DNA of 31,954 bases from an uncultured Acetatifactor sp. (lineage in GTDB: Bacteria > Bacillota > Clostridia > Lachnospirales > Lachnospiraceae), in NCBI GenBank assembly GCA_934394665.1, contig CAKRRS010000026.1, positions 1 to 31,954 on the forward strand, in the 5' to 3' direction. Under the pieces are notes generated by a model, which did not search any database, was not told where the DNA came from, and saw only the letters and a program-made list of their open reading frames with translations. Below are positions 6,867 to 14,962 of this stretch, piece after piece (the first letter of the stretch is position 1; each line of letters starts with the position of its first letter). Made by a program: the position numbers and the translations under genes.

Positions 6867-8855
6867 ATGAAACAAAAAAAACAAAGAGTTTTAGCAGTAT
6901 TATTTTCATGGATCCTGTGTTTTTCTTTAACAGCATGCATGGATGAGGAAGATTTTCCGGTGGATAATTCACAGGAAATGGGGAGTACAGAACGATCGGG
7001 AGTGCAGACAGAGGATGGCAGCTGGGCTGTGTACTGGTATCTGTGTGGAAGTGATCTGGAAACAGAGGGCGGCTGTGCTACCACAGATCTGGAGGAAATG
7101 CTGCAGGTGGACCTGCCGGAGAATGTCAATGTGGTGATCCAGACCGGCGGCGCTGTGGAGTGGCAGAACGAATATATGGATTCGTCGGTGATCCAGAGAT
7201 GGCTTTACAACAGTGAAGGACTTCAACTGCTGGAGGAGCAGGATGCGGCCAATATGGGAGATGCCCAGACGCTGTATGAGTTTCTGGACTTTGCCAATGA
7301 GAATTATCCTGCGGACAAAGTGGCGGTTACCTTCTGGAATCACGGCGGCGGTTCTGTAAATGGTGCGGCATTTGATGAAATCTATGATTATGATTCTCTG
7401 GATCTGGCGGAAATGTATGAGGCTTTCGATGCGGTATGGCCGGCGGATCAGGAAAATCCTGCGCTGGAACTGGTTGGCTTCGATACCTGTCTGATGGCTA
7501 CCATTGATGTGGCAGCAGTCTTCCAGAATTTTGCAAAATATCTGGTAGGTTCCGAAGAGGTAGAACCGGGCAACGGCTGGAATTATACCGGCTGGCTGGA
7601 AGCACTGGCGGAAAATCCGGGAATGACCGGCGATGAATTGGGAATCGTTATCTGCAATTCTTATTATGAAGGCTGTGAAGAGGTCGGCACAGAAGAAGAG
7701 ACAACCCTGTCTGTGACAGATCTGACAAAATTGACACCGCTCTTAGAGGCTTATGAGGCTTTTGGGCAGGAAGCATTGGAAACAGCAACCGAAGAGCCGG
7801 GCTTTTTCGCAGAGCTGGGGCGTGCTGCCGCACAGACGGAGAATTACGGCGGCAATACCAGGGAACAGGGATATACCAATATGATAGACTTAGGACATTT
7901 TGCCCGCAAGACAGCATGGATGCTTCCGTCGGCACAGAGTGTATCCGATGCACTGGATGAATGTATTGTTTATTGCGTGGGAGGTGTCTATCGTTCCGAA
8001 GCTACCGGATTAAGCTGTTACTATTCCTATAATGGTGATATGGATGATTTTTTCGGCTACATCGACATGGGTACCGGAGAGGCTTTCAAATATCTGTATG
8101 CTTATGAATTGACCGGTGAACTGCCGGAGGACGGTGAGGAATATCTGGCAGCTCTGGATATTCAGGAATTGCCGGAACTGGCCACTCTGGAAGATCAGGA
8201 CTGGGATAATGCACCCTTGGATGTAGATGACGAGGGAACCGCTTATCTGACACTTGGTCCACAAGCCGGTGATTTGCTGGCAGGTATCGGATTTTCCCTG
8301 TTTTATGTGGATCCGGAGGATGACCTGATGCTGCTGCTTGGTACTGATAATGATATCATCGCGGATTGGGACAACGGTATTTTCTATGATAACTTCCGCG
8401 GTGTCTGGGGTGCCATTGATGGTTGTCTGGTGTATATGGAGATATCCTACGAAGGTGAGGATTATAATCTGTATTCTGTACCGATCCTGTTGAATGGAGA
8501 AGAGTACAATCTTCAGGTGGCATACGACTTCACAGAAGAAGAGTGGTACATCATCGGTGCCAGCCGGGGATTGGATTCATGCGGTATGGCAAGCAAAGAA
8601 CTCCGTCTGCTCGAAGAGGGAGATGAGATCACTACGATCTGGATGCTTTCTTCTTATAATGGGGATGATGATTTTGAAATGTACGCTGCAGAAGAGCTGA
8701 CGGTGACTGCGGATACATCCTTTGAGGAAGCATCATTGTATGATGGATGCTATGCCATGATCTTTGAAATGTGCGATTCTTCCGGTAATTATGCATACTC
8801 CGATGTGGTGACATTTGACTGTGCGGACGGAGAAATCTATACGACGGTATATTAA
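6867..8855 (+). CDS. Clostripain-family (peptidase C11) cysteine protease lipoprotein
   Basis: A 662-residue exported protein. MKQKKQRVLAVLF leads into a hydrophobic stretch and the lipobox LTAC, so it should be membrane-anchored outside the cell. The first 300 residues fit the clostripain fold: YWYLCGSDLE opens the domain, catalytic His159 lies in NHGGG and catalytic Cys208 in GFDTCLMA. Clostripain-type enzymes are Ca-activated proteases that usually prefer basic P1 residues. The remaining half is Asp/Glu-rich beta-type sequence without a domain I can name. ATG 6867 is preceded by AAGGAG and starts the signal sequence. It is divergent from the LytTR regulator, which suggests it belongs to the same regulon (inference). 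It could process a secreted peptide or the neighbouring lipoprotein, but nothing in the sequence proves that. Confidence 0.88.
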   Translation: MKQKKQRVLAVLFSWILCFSLTACMDEEDFPVDNSQEMGSTERSGVQTEDGSWAVYWYLCGSDLETEGGCATTDLEEMLQVDLPENVNVVIQTGGAVEWQNEYMDSSVIQRWLYNSEGLQLLEEQDAANMGDAQTLYEFLDFANENYPADKVAVTFWNHGGGSVNGAAFDEIYDYDSLDLAEMYEAFDAVWPADQENPALELVGFDTCLMATIDVAAVFQNFAKYLVGSEEVEPGNGWNYTGWLEALAENPGMTGDELGIVICNSYYEGCEEVGTEEETTLSVTDLTKLTPLLEAYEAFGQEALETATEEPGFFAELGRAAAQTENYGGNTREQGYTNMIDLGHFARKTAWMLPSAQSVSDALDECIVYCVGGVYRSEATGLSCYYSYNGDMDDFFGYIDMGTGEAFKYLYAYELTGELPEDGEEYLAALDIQELPELATLEDQDWDNAPLDVDDEGTAYLTLGPQAGDLLAGIGFSLFYVDPEDDLMLLLGTDNDIIADWDNGIFYDNFRGVWGAIDGCLVYMEISYEGEDYNLYSVPILLNGEEYNLQVAYDFTEEEWYIIGASRGLDSCGMASKELRLLEEGDEITTIWMLSSYNGDDDFEMYAAEELTVTADTSFEEASLYDGCYAMIFEMCDSSGNYAYSDVVTFDCADGEIYTTVY

Positions 8856-8859
8856 AGCC

Positions 8860-8901
8860 GGCAAAAATATAGGCAATATCATCAATCAAGGCAAATCGCA
8901 T
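8860..8901 (-). pseudogene. Possible 5' stub of a lost response regulator gene
   Basis: On the minus strand an ATG at 8901 has an excellent ribosome site (AAGGAG, 7-base spacing) and an AT-rich TATAAT-containing upstream region, and its first codons read MRFALIDD, like the start of response regulators. The similarity stops after about eight codons, and the frame then runs antisense into the protease gene. It may be what remains after a deletion joined the protease 3' end to a former regulator gene. The stub is too short to be certain. Confidence 0.25.
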
Positions 8902-8976
8902 AGTTAATCTCCTTTTTTCTTATTGTACCTGTCATTATAATAAATAATGTTTAAATAATTATTGATTTTGTGAGAA

Positions 8977-9040
8977 AACTATAATTGTAAAAAACTCGTT
9001 TTCGTGATAAATTAGATTTGTAAAAACTTGTTTTCGTGAT
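8977..9040 (+). promoter_or_regulatory. Promoter with repeated dyad operators before the AAA/DUF4143 gene
   Basis: Two copies of AAAAACTYGTTTTCGTGAT end at 9008 and 9040, a 32-bp period (about three helical turns). Each copy contains the palindrome AAAACnnGTTTT. The first copy fills the 17-bp spacer between a -35 box TTGTAA (8985-8990) and a -10 box TAAATT (9008-9013). The second lies just after the -10, immediately before the ribosome site. This is the geometry of a repressor operator or of autoregulation. Confidence 0.6.
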
Positions 9041-9053
9041 TGGAGGCCTTGCG

Positions 9054-10406
9054 TTGAAGCGAAAGATATATGATCAGCTTGTCAGGTGGAAAAAGGATGG
9101 TGCAGGAAAAACAGCACTTTTGATTGACGGTGCGCGGCGTGTAGGGAAGAGTTATGTGGCAGAACAATTTGCCAAAGCGGAGTATAAGTCTTATCTGCTG
9201 ATTGACTTCAATCGTGTAGGCGATGAAATCAAAGATTTGTTCCGGAATTACCTGAACGATTTGGATACGTTGTTTATGTATCTGTCCGGATACTACAACG
9301 TCAAACTGTATGAACATGAATCTCTTATTATTTTTGACGAGGTGCAGATGTTCCCCCGTGCGCGGGCTGCAATCAAATATCTGGTTGCGGATGGCCGGTA
9401 TGATTATCTGGAAACAGGGTCGCTTATGTCTATCAGGAAAAATGTCAAGGACATCGTTATTCCTTCCGAAGAACGACATATCAAGATGTATCCGATGGAT
9501 TTTGAAGAATTTCTGTGGGCGATGGGCAATGATACCTTGATGGAAATTGTTCGTAAACAATTCGATGCCCGGAAAGCTATGGGACAGGTGATGCACCGTA
9601 AGGCAATGGACTATTTCCGACAGTATCTCATTGTGGGTGGAATGCCGCAGGCGGTGCAGGAATATGCTGAAAGCAAAGATTTTGACCGGGTAGACCGCAT
9701 TAAACGAGACATTCTGACCCTTTATCGGGCGGATATCGTAAAACATGCCACAGGTTATGAAATGAAAGTAGAGAGTATTTTTGATGAAATTCCGGCTCAG
9801 CTTCAGAAGCATGAGAAGCGATTTAAGCTGTCTTCCCTGAAAAAGGAGGCTCGCTTCCGGGAGTATGAAGATGCGCTGTTCTGGCTGGATGATGCCATGA
9901 TTGCGAACATCTGCTATAACTCCACAGAACCGAATATTGGATTAAAGCTGAATATGGATCGCATGACCCTTAAGTGCTATATGGGAGACACAGGGCTGCT
10001 GATCAGCCACGCTTTTGACGAAAATGGTCTGGTCAGCGAAGAAATCTATAAAAAGCTGTTGTTTGACAAACTGGAAGTCAATAAGGGAATGATCATAGAG
10101 AATATCGTGGCGCAGATGCTTGCCGCCGACGGTCACAAGCTGTATTTTTATTCTAATCCGTCGAGGAACGATAAGGATGCCCGGATGGAGATTGACTTCT
10201 TGATCGCCAAGAGTAAAATCAGTAGTCGGCATAACATTTCGCCCATTGAAGTCAAGTCCGGTAAAAATTATACACTGACTTCTCTGCGGAAATTCATGGA
10301 ACGTTATGCCGAACAGGCCGGCACTGCCTATGTACTGCACACCGGTGACCTGAAAGAAGAGAACGGGATCACGTATCTGCCTCTTTATATGACACCACTA
10401 CTATGA
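9054..10406 (+). CDS. AAA-family ATPase with C-terminal DUF4143
   Basis: A 450-residue protein of the widespread ATP-binding/DUF4143 family. Walker A is GARRVGKS at about residues 25-32, Walker B is LIIFDEVQ near residue 84, and a sensor-like ETGS follows. The second half carries the DUF4143 features, including the stretch IEVKSG near the end that resembles a PD-(D/E)XK-type core (EIDFLI then IEVKSGK). The family is abundant in anaerobes, often as isolated, horizontally moving genes; its biochemical role is not settled. TTG 9054 is chosen because GGAGG (9042-9046) lies 7 bases before it; a GTG at 9036 falls inside the operator repeat and has no ribosome site. The gene stands alone. Confidence 0.88.
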   Translation: MKRKIYDQLVRWKKDGAGKTALLIDGARRVGKSYVAEQFAKAEYKSYLLIDFNRVGDEIKDLFRNYLNDLDTLFMYLSGYYNVKLYEHESLIIFDEVQMFPRARAAIKYLVADGRYDYLETGSLMSIRKNVKDIVIPSEERHIKMYPMDFEEFLWAMGNDTLMEIVRKQFDARKAMGQVMHRKAMDYFRQYLIVGGMPQAVQEYAESKDFDRVDRIKRDILTLYRADIVKHATGYEMKVESIFDEIPAQLQKHEKRFKLSSLKKEARFREYEDALFWLDDAMIANICYNSTEPNIGLKLNMDRMTLKCYMGDTGLLISHAFDENGLVSEEIYKKLLFDKLEVNKGMIIENIVAQMLAADGHKLYFYSNPSRNDKDARMEIDFLIAKSKISSRHNISPIEVKSGKNYTLTSLRKFMERYAEQAGTAYVLHTGDLKEENGITYLPLYMTPLL

Positions 10407-10551
10407 TGATAAGTGCAAATTCTGATGAGGGAATGTTTTTAAGAATTGATTAGAATATCAGCAGCCCGATATGGTACACAATGCAGGAGATCAGCAAAGC
10501 AGTAAGATATTTTCCTTGCCATTTATGATCATGTTGTGTATAGTGTACTTA

Positions 10552-10651
10552 TTGGGAATGAGGTTCTCCCTTGGTAGATGTGATACCTAAACCGCTTATG
10601 AAAGCTGATGACTTCTGCGATGAAACAACGCAGGAAGTGTCAGCTTTTTCT
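10552..10651 (+). promoter_or_regulatory. Fluoride riboswitch (crcB motif) with terminator expression platform
   Basis: Conserved blocks of the fluoride aptamer appear in order: GGGAATGAGGTTCTCCC (10554-10570; a GGGA/TCCC stem enclosing ATG and GGTTC), then AAACCGCTT (10588-10596), then AAGCTGATGAC (10602-10612) forming the GCTT-ATGA-AAGC stem. A GGTA/TACC hairpin fills the variable insert (10573-10586). The 3' side of the aptamer is shared with a long hairpin (10603-10645) ending in a T run, which is a classic terminator platform: fluoride binding should stabilise the aptamer and block the terminator. The ribosome site of the antiporter follows at once. Motif recognition is from memory of the family, and one P1 position departs from the usual consensus. 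Confidence 0.85.
10603..10649 (+). terminator. Regulated intrinsic terminator of the fluoride riboswitch
   Basis: AGCTGA plus ACTTCTGCG on the left pair imperfectly with CGCAGGAAGT plus TCAGCT on the right around a nine-base loop, followed by a T run. The left arm overlaps the aptamer's conserved AGCTGATGAC, making the two structures mutually exclusive. Confidence 0.8.
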
Positions 10652-10671
10652 GCGTATTAAGGAGGATTTTT

Positions 10672-11847
10672 ATGTTATTAAGTATCGCGATGATCATGAT
10701 GTTGGGGCTGCTCCTGGGCAGTCTCTGTCAAAAAGCAAAATTGCCGAGTCTGTTGGGAATGCTGGCAACGGGGATTGTGTTAGGACCCTATGTGCTGAAT
10801 GTAATAGACGGTTCTATTTTATCTATTTCTGCGGACATCCGGAAGATTGCCCTTGTGATTATTCTTACGAGAGCCGGATTAAGTCTCGATATTTCCGGGT
10901 TAAAAAAGATAGGAAGATCGGCGGTTATGATGTGTTTTGTTCCGGCAAGCTTTGAACTGATCGGAATCATCTGTCTGGCACCGAAGCTATTGGGAATATC
11001 ATTGCTGGAAGCTGCAATCATGGGAGCAGTGCTCGCCGCGGTATCACCGGCGGTGGTAGTACCCAGAATGGTGAGATTGATGGAAGAAGGTTACGGAGCA
11101 GATAAAAACATACCGCAGCTTATTCTCGCAGGCGCATCGGTAGATGATGTGTATGTGATCGTACTGTTTACAACCTTTGTCGGAATGGCGCAGGGTGACG
11201 GAATCTCCGTGATCCGGTTTATCAATATACCGGTATCCATTATTTTGGGAATCCTGATTGGTTTGGGATCGGGATGGCTGCTTGCGTATCTGTTCCGCAA
11301 AGTGCATATGAGAGATACCGTCAAAATCATGATCATCTTAGCGGTTTCTCTTGTACTGGTAGAGCTGGAGAATCGAATCAGTACACCGATTACATTTTCT
11401 GCGCTGATTGCTATTATGTTTGCGGGAGTTTCCTTACAGAGATATAAAAAAGAAGTCGCCGTACGCTTATCCGCAAAATACAATAAACTGTGGGTTGCCG
11501 CAGAAGTATTCTTATTTGTATTGGTTGGTGCAACGGTGAATATTTATTATTTAGGCAATGTGGGGGCAAAGGCTTTACTGGTAATCGCCGGAGCATTGAT
11601 TTTCCGAATGCTGGGAGTATTTATCTGTCTGCTTGGCACGGAACTGAACGGGAAGGAAAAATTGTTCACAATGCTTGCGTATACACCGAAGGCAACCGTT
11701 CAGGCCGCAATCGGTGGAATACCGTTGAGCCTGGGACTGGCATGTGGGGATATCGTACTGACAGTGGCAGTACTGGCAATCGTGATCACAGCACCGCTTG
11801 GTGCATTTGCTATAGACAGCACGTATGCGAAATTACTTAAAAAGTAA
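10672..11847 (+). CDS. Cation/proton antiporter (CPA family), fluoride-riboswitch controlled
   Basis: A 391-residue polytopic membrane protein with about 12 hydrophobic helices over its whole length. It has the CPA signature pattern: RAGLSLD after the fourth helix, AAVSPAVVVPRMV, and an acidic pair in GASVDDVYVIVLF that corresponds to the ion-binding Asp pair of CPA transporters. Fluoride riboswitches are known to control not only Fluc and CLC-F exporters but also Na/H antiporter-type proteins, so a role in fluoride or acid/cation stress is likely. AAGGAGG precedes ATG 10672 at ideal spacing. It is monocistronic as far as visible. It contains no C-terminal TrkA domain. Confidence 0.88.
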   Translation: MLLSIAMIMMLGLLLGSLCQKAKLPSLLGMLATGIVLGPYVLNVIDGSILSISADIRKIALVIILTRAGLSLDISGLKKIGRSAVMMCFVPASFELIGIICLAPKLLGISLLEAAIMGAVLAAVSPAVVVPRMVRLMEEGYGADKNIPQLILAGASVDDVYVIVLFTTFVGMAQGDGISVIRFINIPVSIILGILIGLGSGWLLAYLFRKVHMRDTVKIMIILAVSLVLVELENRISTPITFSALIAIMFAGVSLQRYKKEVAVRLSAKYNKLWVAAEVFLFVLVGATVNIYYLGNVGAKALLVIAGALIFRMLGVFICLLGTELNGKEKLFTMLAYTPKATVQAAIGGIPLSLGLACGDIVLTVAVLAIVITAPLGAFAIDSTYAKLLKK

Positions 11848-12042
11848 AGATTTGTTTGCACATTTGCTATGGAAACATTATCTTCAGCATGTTTTTGAAA
11901 AACTTTGAAGAAAGAATGGAAGCCGGATATGGTATAAATTAAAAAATTCTACAGAGCAGTTGGAAAAAGAAAGAAGGCGTGATATGATAAGAAAAGTCCG
12001 AAAAGACACAAATAGACAGGTATACATGGAGAATGTCGAATC

Positions 12043-12897
12043 ATGAAGAAGAAACTGAATTGCGCGGAAATCATAAAGGAGACTGCAATTTTGACTGTGG
12101 CGGTGGCCATTATCGCGGCAGCAGTCTATTTTTTCCTGGTGCCGAGTCATGCATCGGTCAGTAGTATCTCCGGTCTGGGAATCGTGTTGGCCAACTTTAT
12201 CCCACTTCCGTTATCAGCCATTACCATGATTCTGAACGTGGTACTTTTGATTATCGGATTTGTTACCTGCGGAAGAGAGTTCGGAGTAAAAACGGTATAT
12301 ACCAGCATTATGCTGCCGGTATTTTTGGGAATTTTCGAACAGATTTTTCCAAATTTCGGATCCATGACAGACAGTCAGGAACTGGATGTGCTCTGTTATA
12401 TTCTGGTGGTCAGCGTGGGCTTAAGTATTCTGTTCAACCGGAATGCATCCTCCGGTGGTCTGGATATTGTAGCGAAGATCATGAACAAATATCTGCATAT
12501 GGAGTTGGGCAAGGCCATGTCCCTGTCCGGGATGTGTGTGGCGTTGTCCGCAGCGTTGGTATATGACAAGAAGACAGTGGTACTGAGTATCCTCGGTACT
12601 TATTTCAACGGAGTTATTCTGGACCATTTCATTTTTGATAATAATATCAAGCGGCGCGTCTGCATTATCACAAAGGAAGAGGAAGAACTGCGACGGTTTA
12701 TTACCCGGGATCTGCACAGTGGAGCTACGATCTACGAAGCCATCGGTGCATATAATTTTGAGAAACATAATGAGATCATCACAATTGTAGATAAAAGCGA
12801 ATATCAGAGGCTTATGAAATTTATAAATGAGTTGGATCCGAAAGCGTTTATTACCGTTTATACCGTATCGAGTATGCGATACCAGCCGAAGATGTAA
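12043..12897 (+). CDS. YitT-family membrane protein (DUF161 plus DUF2179)
   Basis: A 284-residue protein with about five transmembrane helices in residues 13-190, including a GLGIVLAN-type loop after the first helix and the NRNASSGGLDIVAKI motif of the family. A soluble C-terminal DUF2179 domain covers about residues 205-275 (RRVCIITKE, THE SGATIYEAIGAY-type stretch, IITIVDK). The function of YitT proteins is unknown; some are suspected transporters or sensors. GGAGAA lies about 12 bases before ATG 12043, slightly long but acceptable. Its stop is only 3 bases upstream of the remains of a MATE transporter gene, so the original downstream context has been lost. Confidence 0.9.
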   Translation: MKKKLNCAEIIKETAILTVAVAIIAAAVYFFLVPSHASVSSISGLGIVLANFIPLPLSAITMILNVVLLIIGFVTCGREFGVKTVYTSIMLPVFLGIFEQIFPNFGSMTDSQELDVLCYILVVSVGLSILFNRNASSGGLDIVAKIMNKYLHMELGKAMSLSGMCVALSAALVYDKKTVVLSILGTYFNGVILDHFIFDNNIKRRVCIITKEEEELRRFITRDLHSGATIYEAIGAYNFEKHNEIITIVDKSEYQRLMKFINELDPKAFITVYTVSSMRYQPKM

Positions 12898-12900
12898 ATA

Positions 12901-13070
12901 AGAAGCAACTGTATTATTCCTTGCCTTTGAATTAAGGGATGCAATCACACCGATCATAGCCTATGCATACGGAATGGGTAGTAAGAAGAGAATCAAAGAC
13001 GGAATCAAATATGGCCTTCTGTATACCGCAGCATTGATGATTCTGGGGATTCTTATTACGGAGATACTGG
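12901..13070 (+). pseudogene. Fragment of a MATE-family efflux transporter
   Basis: One frame reads about 56 codons that include [15 protein letters not shown] and then [13 protein letters not shown] followed by a hydrophobic helix, which matches a loop plus the next helix of MATE transporters. There is no start codon context, no ribosome site and no continuation on either side; the similarity stops near 13070. Only about an eighth of a gene remains. Confidence 0.6.
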
Positions 13071-13082
13071 TTTACGAAGGGA

Positions 13083-13250
13083 ATGGAGGCAGTATGTCTC
13101 GCTCCCACAGCCATGAACCAGCAGAAATTCCTGTTTGAATTGAAGGACGGCGTCGTAACGGCGAAGGCGTTAAACGGTTTCTACACCAAGATCGACCTTG
13201 GAATCGCAAAGTATCATTTTGAGGCAGCATCGGGACATGAGGTTAAATAA
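13083..13250 (+). pseudogene. C-terminal fragment of a nitroreductase-family protein
   Basis: A 55-codon frame, from an ATG at 13083 to TAA at 13250, contains [12 protein letters not shown], the FMN/substrate loop motif of nitroreductases, and then FYTKIDLGIAKYHFEAA, the closing helix of the same family. The N-terminal two thirds are missing, so a functional FMN enzyme is impossible. It directly follows the MATE fragment and its stop overlaps the next start. Confidence 0.6.
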
Positions 13251-13390
13251 TGCAAAACCAAAATGAGATAGATGAGCTGGCATCGGATTTCGAAAAATGC
13301 CGGAAAATACTGTTGGCGTTCGGAGATGAGAACAGGCAGCACATGATCCTGGAAATGAAAATCTATCAAAAATTATTAGTTATCGATTAG
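13250..13390 (+). pseudogene. N-terminal fragment of an ArsR-family regulator
   Basis: The start codon overlaps the previous stop (TAATG), suggesting that a nitroreductase and a regulator once formed an operon. The 46-codon frame has FEKCRKILLAFGDENRQHMI, the first helices of an ArsR winged-helix domain, then changes to unrelated sequence (KIYQKLLVID) and stops. The recognition helix and wing are missing, so it cannot act as a normal repressor. Confidence 0.5.
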
Positions 13391-13438
13391 AAAACGTGTA
13401 ACTGATAAAATATAAGAAAATATCACTGAGGGAAATGA

Positions 13439-13466
13439 TTGCATTTTACAGACACGAGATTAAAAT
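13439..13466 (+). promoter_or_regulatory. Candidate promoter of the DNA glycosylase gene
   Basis: TTGCAT (13439-13444) and TAAAAT (13461-13466) are 16 bp apart, about 65 bases before the ATG at 13532. The rest of 13391-13531 is AT-rich and shows no other structure. Confidence 0.35.
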
Positions 13467-13531
13467 AGGAAAGAGAAGTAAAAGATACTGCCACAAAATA
13501 TAAAAAAGCATGATATTTAAGGGATAAAGTC

Positions 13532-14044
13532 ATGAATAAGAAAAACGCCAAGGACAATCTATATGAGCATATCGTGCATCCGTTTCCGCCGCTGTACGAT
13601 GAACATTCCGAAATCCTCATACTGGGGAGCCTTCCGTCTGTAAAATCAAGGGAGCAGATGTTCTTTTACGGGCATCCGCAGAACCGGTTCTGGAAAGTGA
13701 TCGCCGCGGTTACGGGAGAAGAAGTGCCTACAACCATAGAAGAAAAGAAAGCACTGCTGCACCGAAACCATATCGCACTATGGGATACGATCTATAGCTG
13801 CGATATTATCGGTTCCAGTGACAGCAGCATCCGAAATGTCGTGCCGACAGATCTGTCACCGATTATAGAACATTCGCATATCAAGAAGATATTCTGCAAC
13901 GGAAATACTTCGGCAAAATATTATAAAAAATACCAGCAGAATCTATTAGGGACGGAAAGCATTACGCTGCCGTCCACAAGTCCCGCAAATGCGGCATTTT
14001 CTCTCGAAAAGTTAATCAACATCTGGGGTTCTTGGCTGCAATAA
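13532..14044 (+). CDS. DNA-deoxyinosine glycosylase (uracil-DNA glycosylase family 6)
   Basis: A 170-residue cytoplasmic repair enzyme that should remove hypoxanthine (deaminated adenine) from DNA. The family signature is clear: ILGSLPSVKSREQMFFYGHP near residues 31-50 with the following QNRFWKV, a central LWDTIYSC stretch, and the C-terminal motif LPSTSPANA. The length is typical of the family. The ribosome site before ATG 13532 is weak (AAGGGAT). The 3' end overlaps the convergent HAD gene by 29 bp. Intact and likely functional despite sitting among gene fragments. Confidence 0.88.
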   Translation: MNKKNAKDNLYEHIVHPFPPLYDEHSEILILGSLPSVKSREQMFFYGHPQNRFWKVIAAVTGEEVPTTIEEKKALLHRNHIALWDTIYSCDIIGSSDSSIRNVVPTDLSPIIEHSHIKKIFCNGNTSAKYYKKYQQNLLGTESITLPSTSPANAAFSLEKLINIWGSWLQ

Positions 14045-14804
14045 ATGTCCGCAGGATTTCCTCGGGTCTGGGCGTATGCAGCGGATATTTTTCTCGCAGG
14101 GGAACGGCGGCAGCGTCCATGATATAAGGCTGTCCGACGATATCCAGCATGGAGACATCGTTATAATTGTCACCGAAGGCCATGACTTCGCTAAGATCGA
14201 TACCAAGGACACGACACAGGGAAGTGACACCGACACCTTTGTTGGCACAGCCGGTATCGATCCAGTAGGGACCGGCTACCGCAGCATTTGCCTCTGCCCA
14301 ATGGGGAACAAATCGGTCGGCATAAGCATCAACGCCTCCGGGCAGATATACGGATACCTTGACAATGTCTTCCGGTATCTCGGAAGGATCCTGAATGACC
14401 TGATAGTGGTTGCCGATGAAACGGATGCGGTCAAGCATCCCTAAGCCCCGTTCCATCAGATAGGCGGTATTTTGTCCGGAAAGCATGACCTCTCCCTGAC
14501 CGTCACTACGCTCCCACAGATCATGGGCAATCTCTTCCGCCAGTGCGCGCGGCATAGGATTTTCCGCAATACATGTTTCGTTCTGATAGAGGACACCACC
14601 GTTTTCACACAGGAATACGCAGCAGTCCGCCACCGGTGCAAACAGCCTCCGCAGGCTGGTATACTGCCGCCCCGAAGCCGGACAGAAGAGAATTCCCAGG
14701 TCGTGCAGAGCGCGGATCTGATCGAAGATCTCGCCTTCCAGTTCCTTTTTTCCATATTGTAATAATGTGCCGTCGATATCGCTGCAGATCAATCGAATTG
14801 CCAT
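14016..14804 (-). CDS. Cof-type HAD-IIB family phosphatase
   Basis: A 262-residue cytoplasmic hydrolase likely acting on sugar phosphates or similar small phosphates. Motif I is CSDIDGTLL (nucleophile Asp in DID), motif II is the PASGRQ Ser/Arg region, and the large C2-type cap occupies roughly residues 85-185. Motif III Lys is in GCANKGVGV, and motif IV is AFGDNYNDVSML. The combination DIDGTL and GDNxND is diagnostic for the Cof subgroup. Start ATG 14804 has AAAGGA upstream. The last 29 bp are shared with the convergent glycosylase gene, with no terminator between the two. Confidence 0.92.
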   Translation of the reverse strand: MAIRLICSDIDGTLLQYGKKELEGEIFDQIRALHDLGILFCPASGRQYTSLRRLFAPVADCCVFLCENGGVLYQNETCIAENPMPRALAEEIAHDLWERSDGQGEVMLSGQNTAYLMERGLGMLDRIRFIGNHYQVIQDPSEIPEDIVKVSVYLPGGVDAYADRFVPHWAEANAAVAGPYWIDTGCANKGVGVTSLCRVLGIDLSEVMAFGDNYNDVSMLDIVGQPYIMDAAAVPLREKYPLHTPRPEEILRTFIAAKNPRC

Positions 14805-14962
14805 GAAGGTAAAATCCTTTCTGATGTGTAATTGTATATAATAATTAGTTACTATTAAAACGCTTTTTCAAACAAAAGTTCTGAATAGTCATCATGTTCG
14901 CAAGTAGTATAGCATAAATGATGGTTTGTAACCAGTCAGTTGCGTTCCGGAAAATGTGTAAA

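Noticed and set aside
10452..10535. Minus-strand hydrophobic stretch ending in a stop (reads TALLISCIVYHIGLLIF)
   Set aside because: It could be the last helix of a lost membrane protein gene, but it is only about 28 codons with no family motif, and it ends before the riboswitch.
10608..10955. A 115-codon plus-strand frame overlapping the antiporter start
   Set aside because: It begins inside the riboswitch and is out of frame with the well-supported antiporter.
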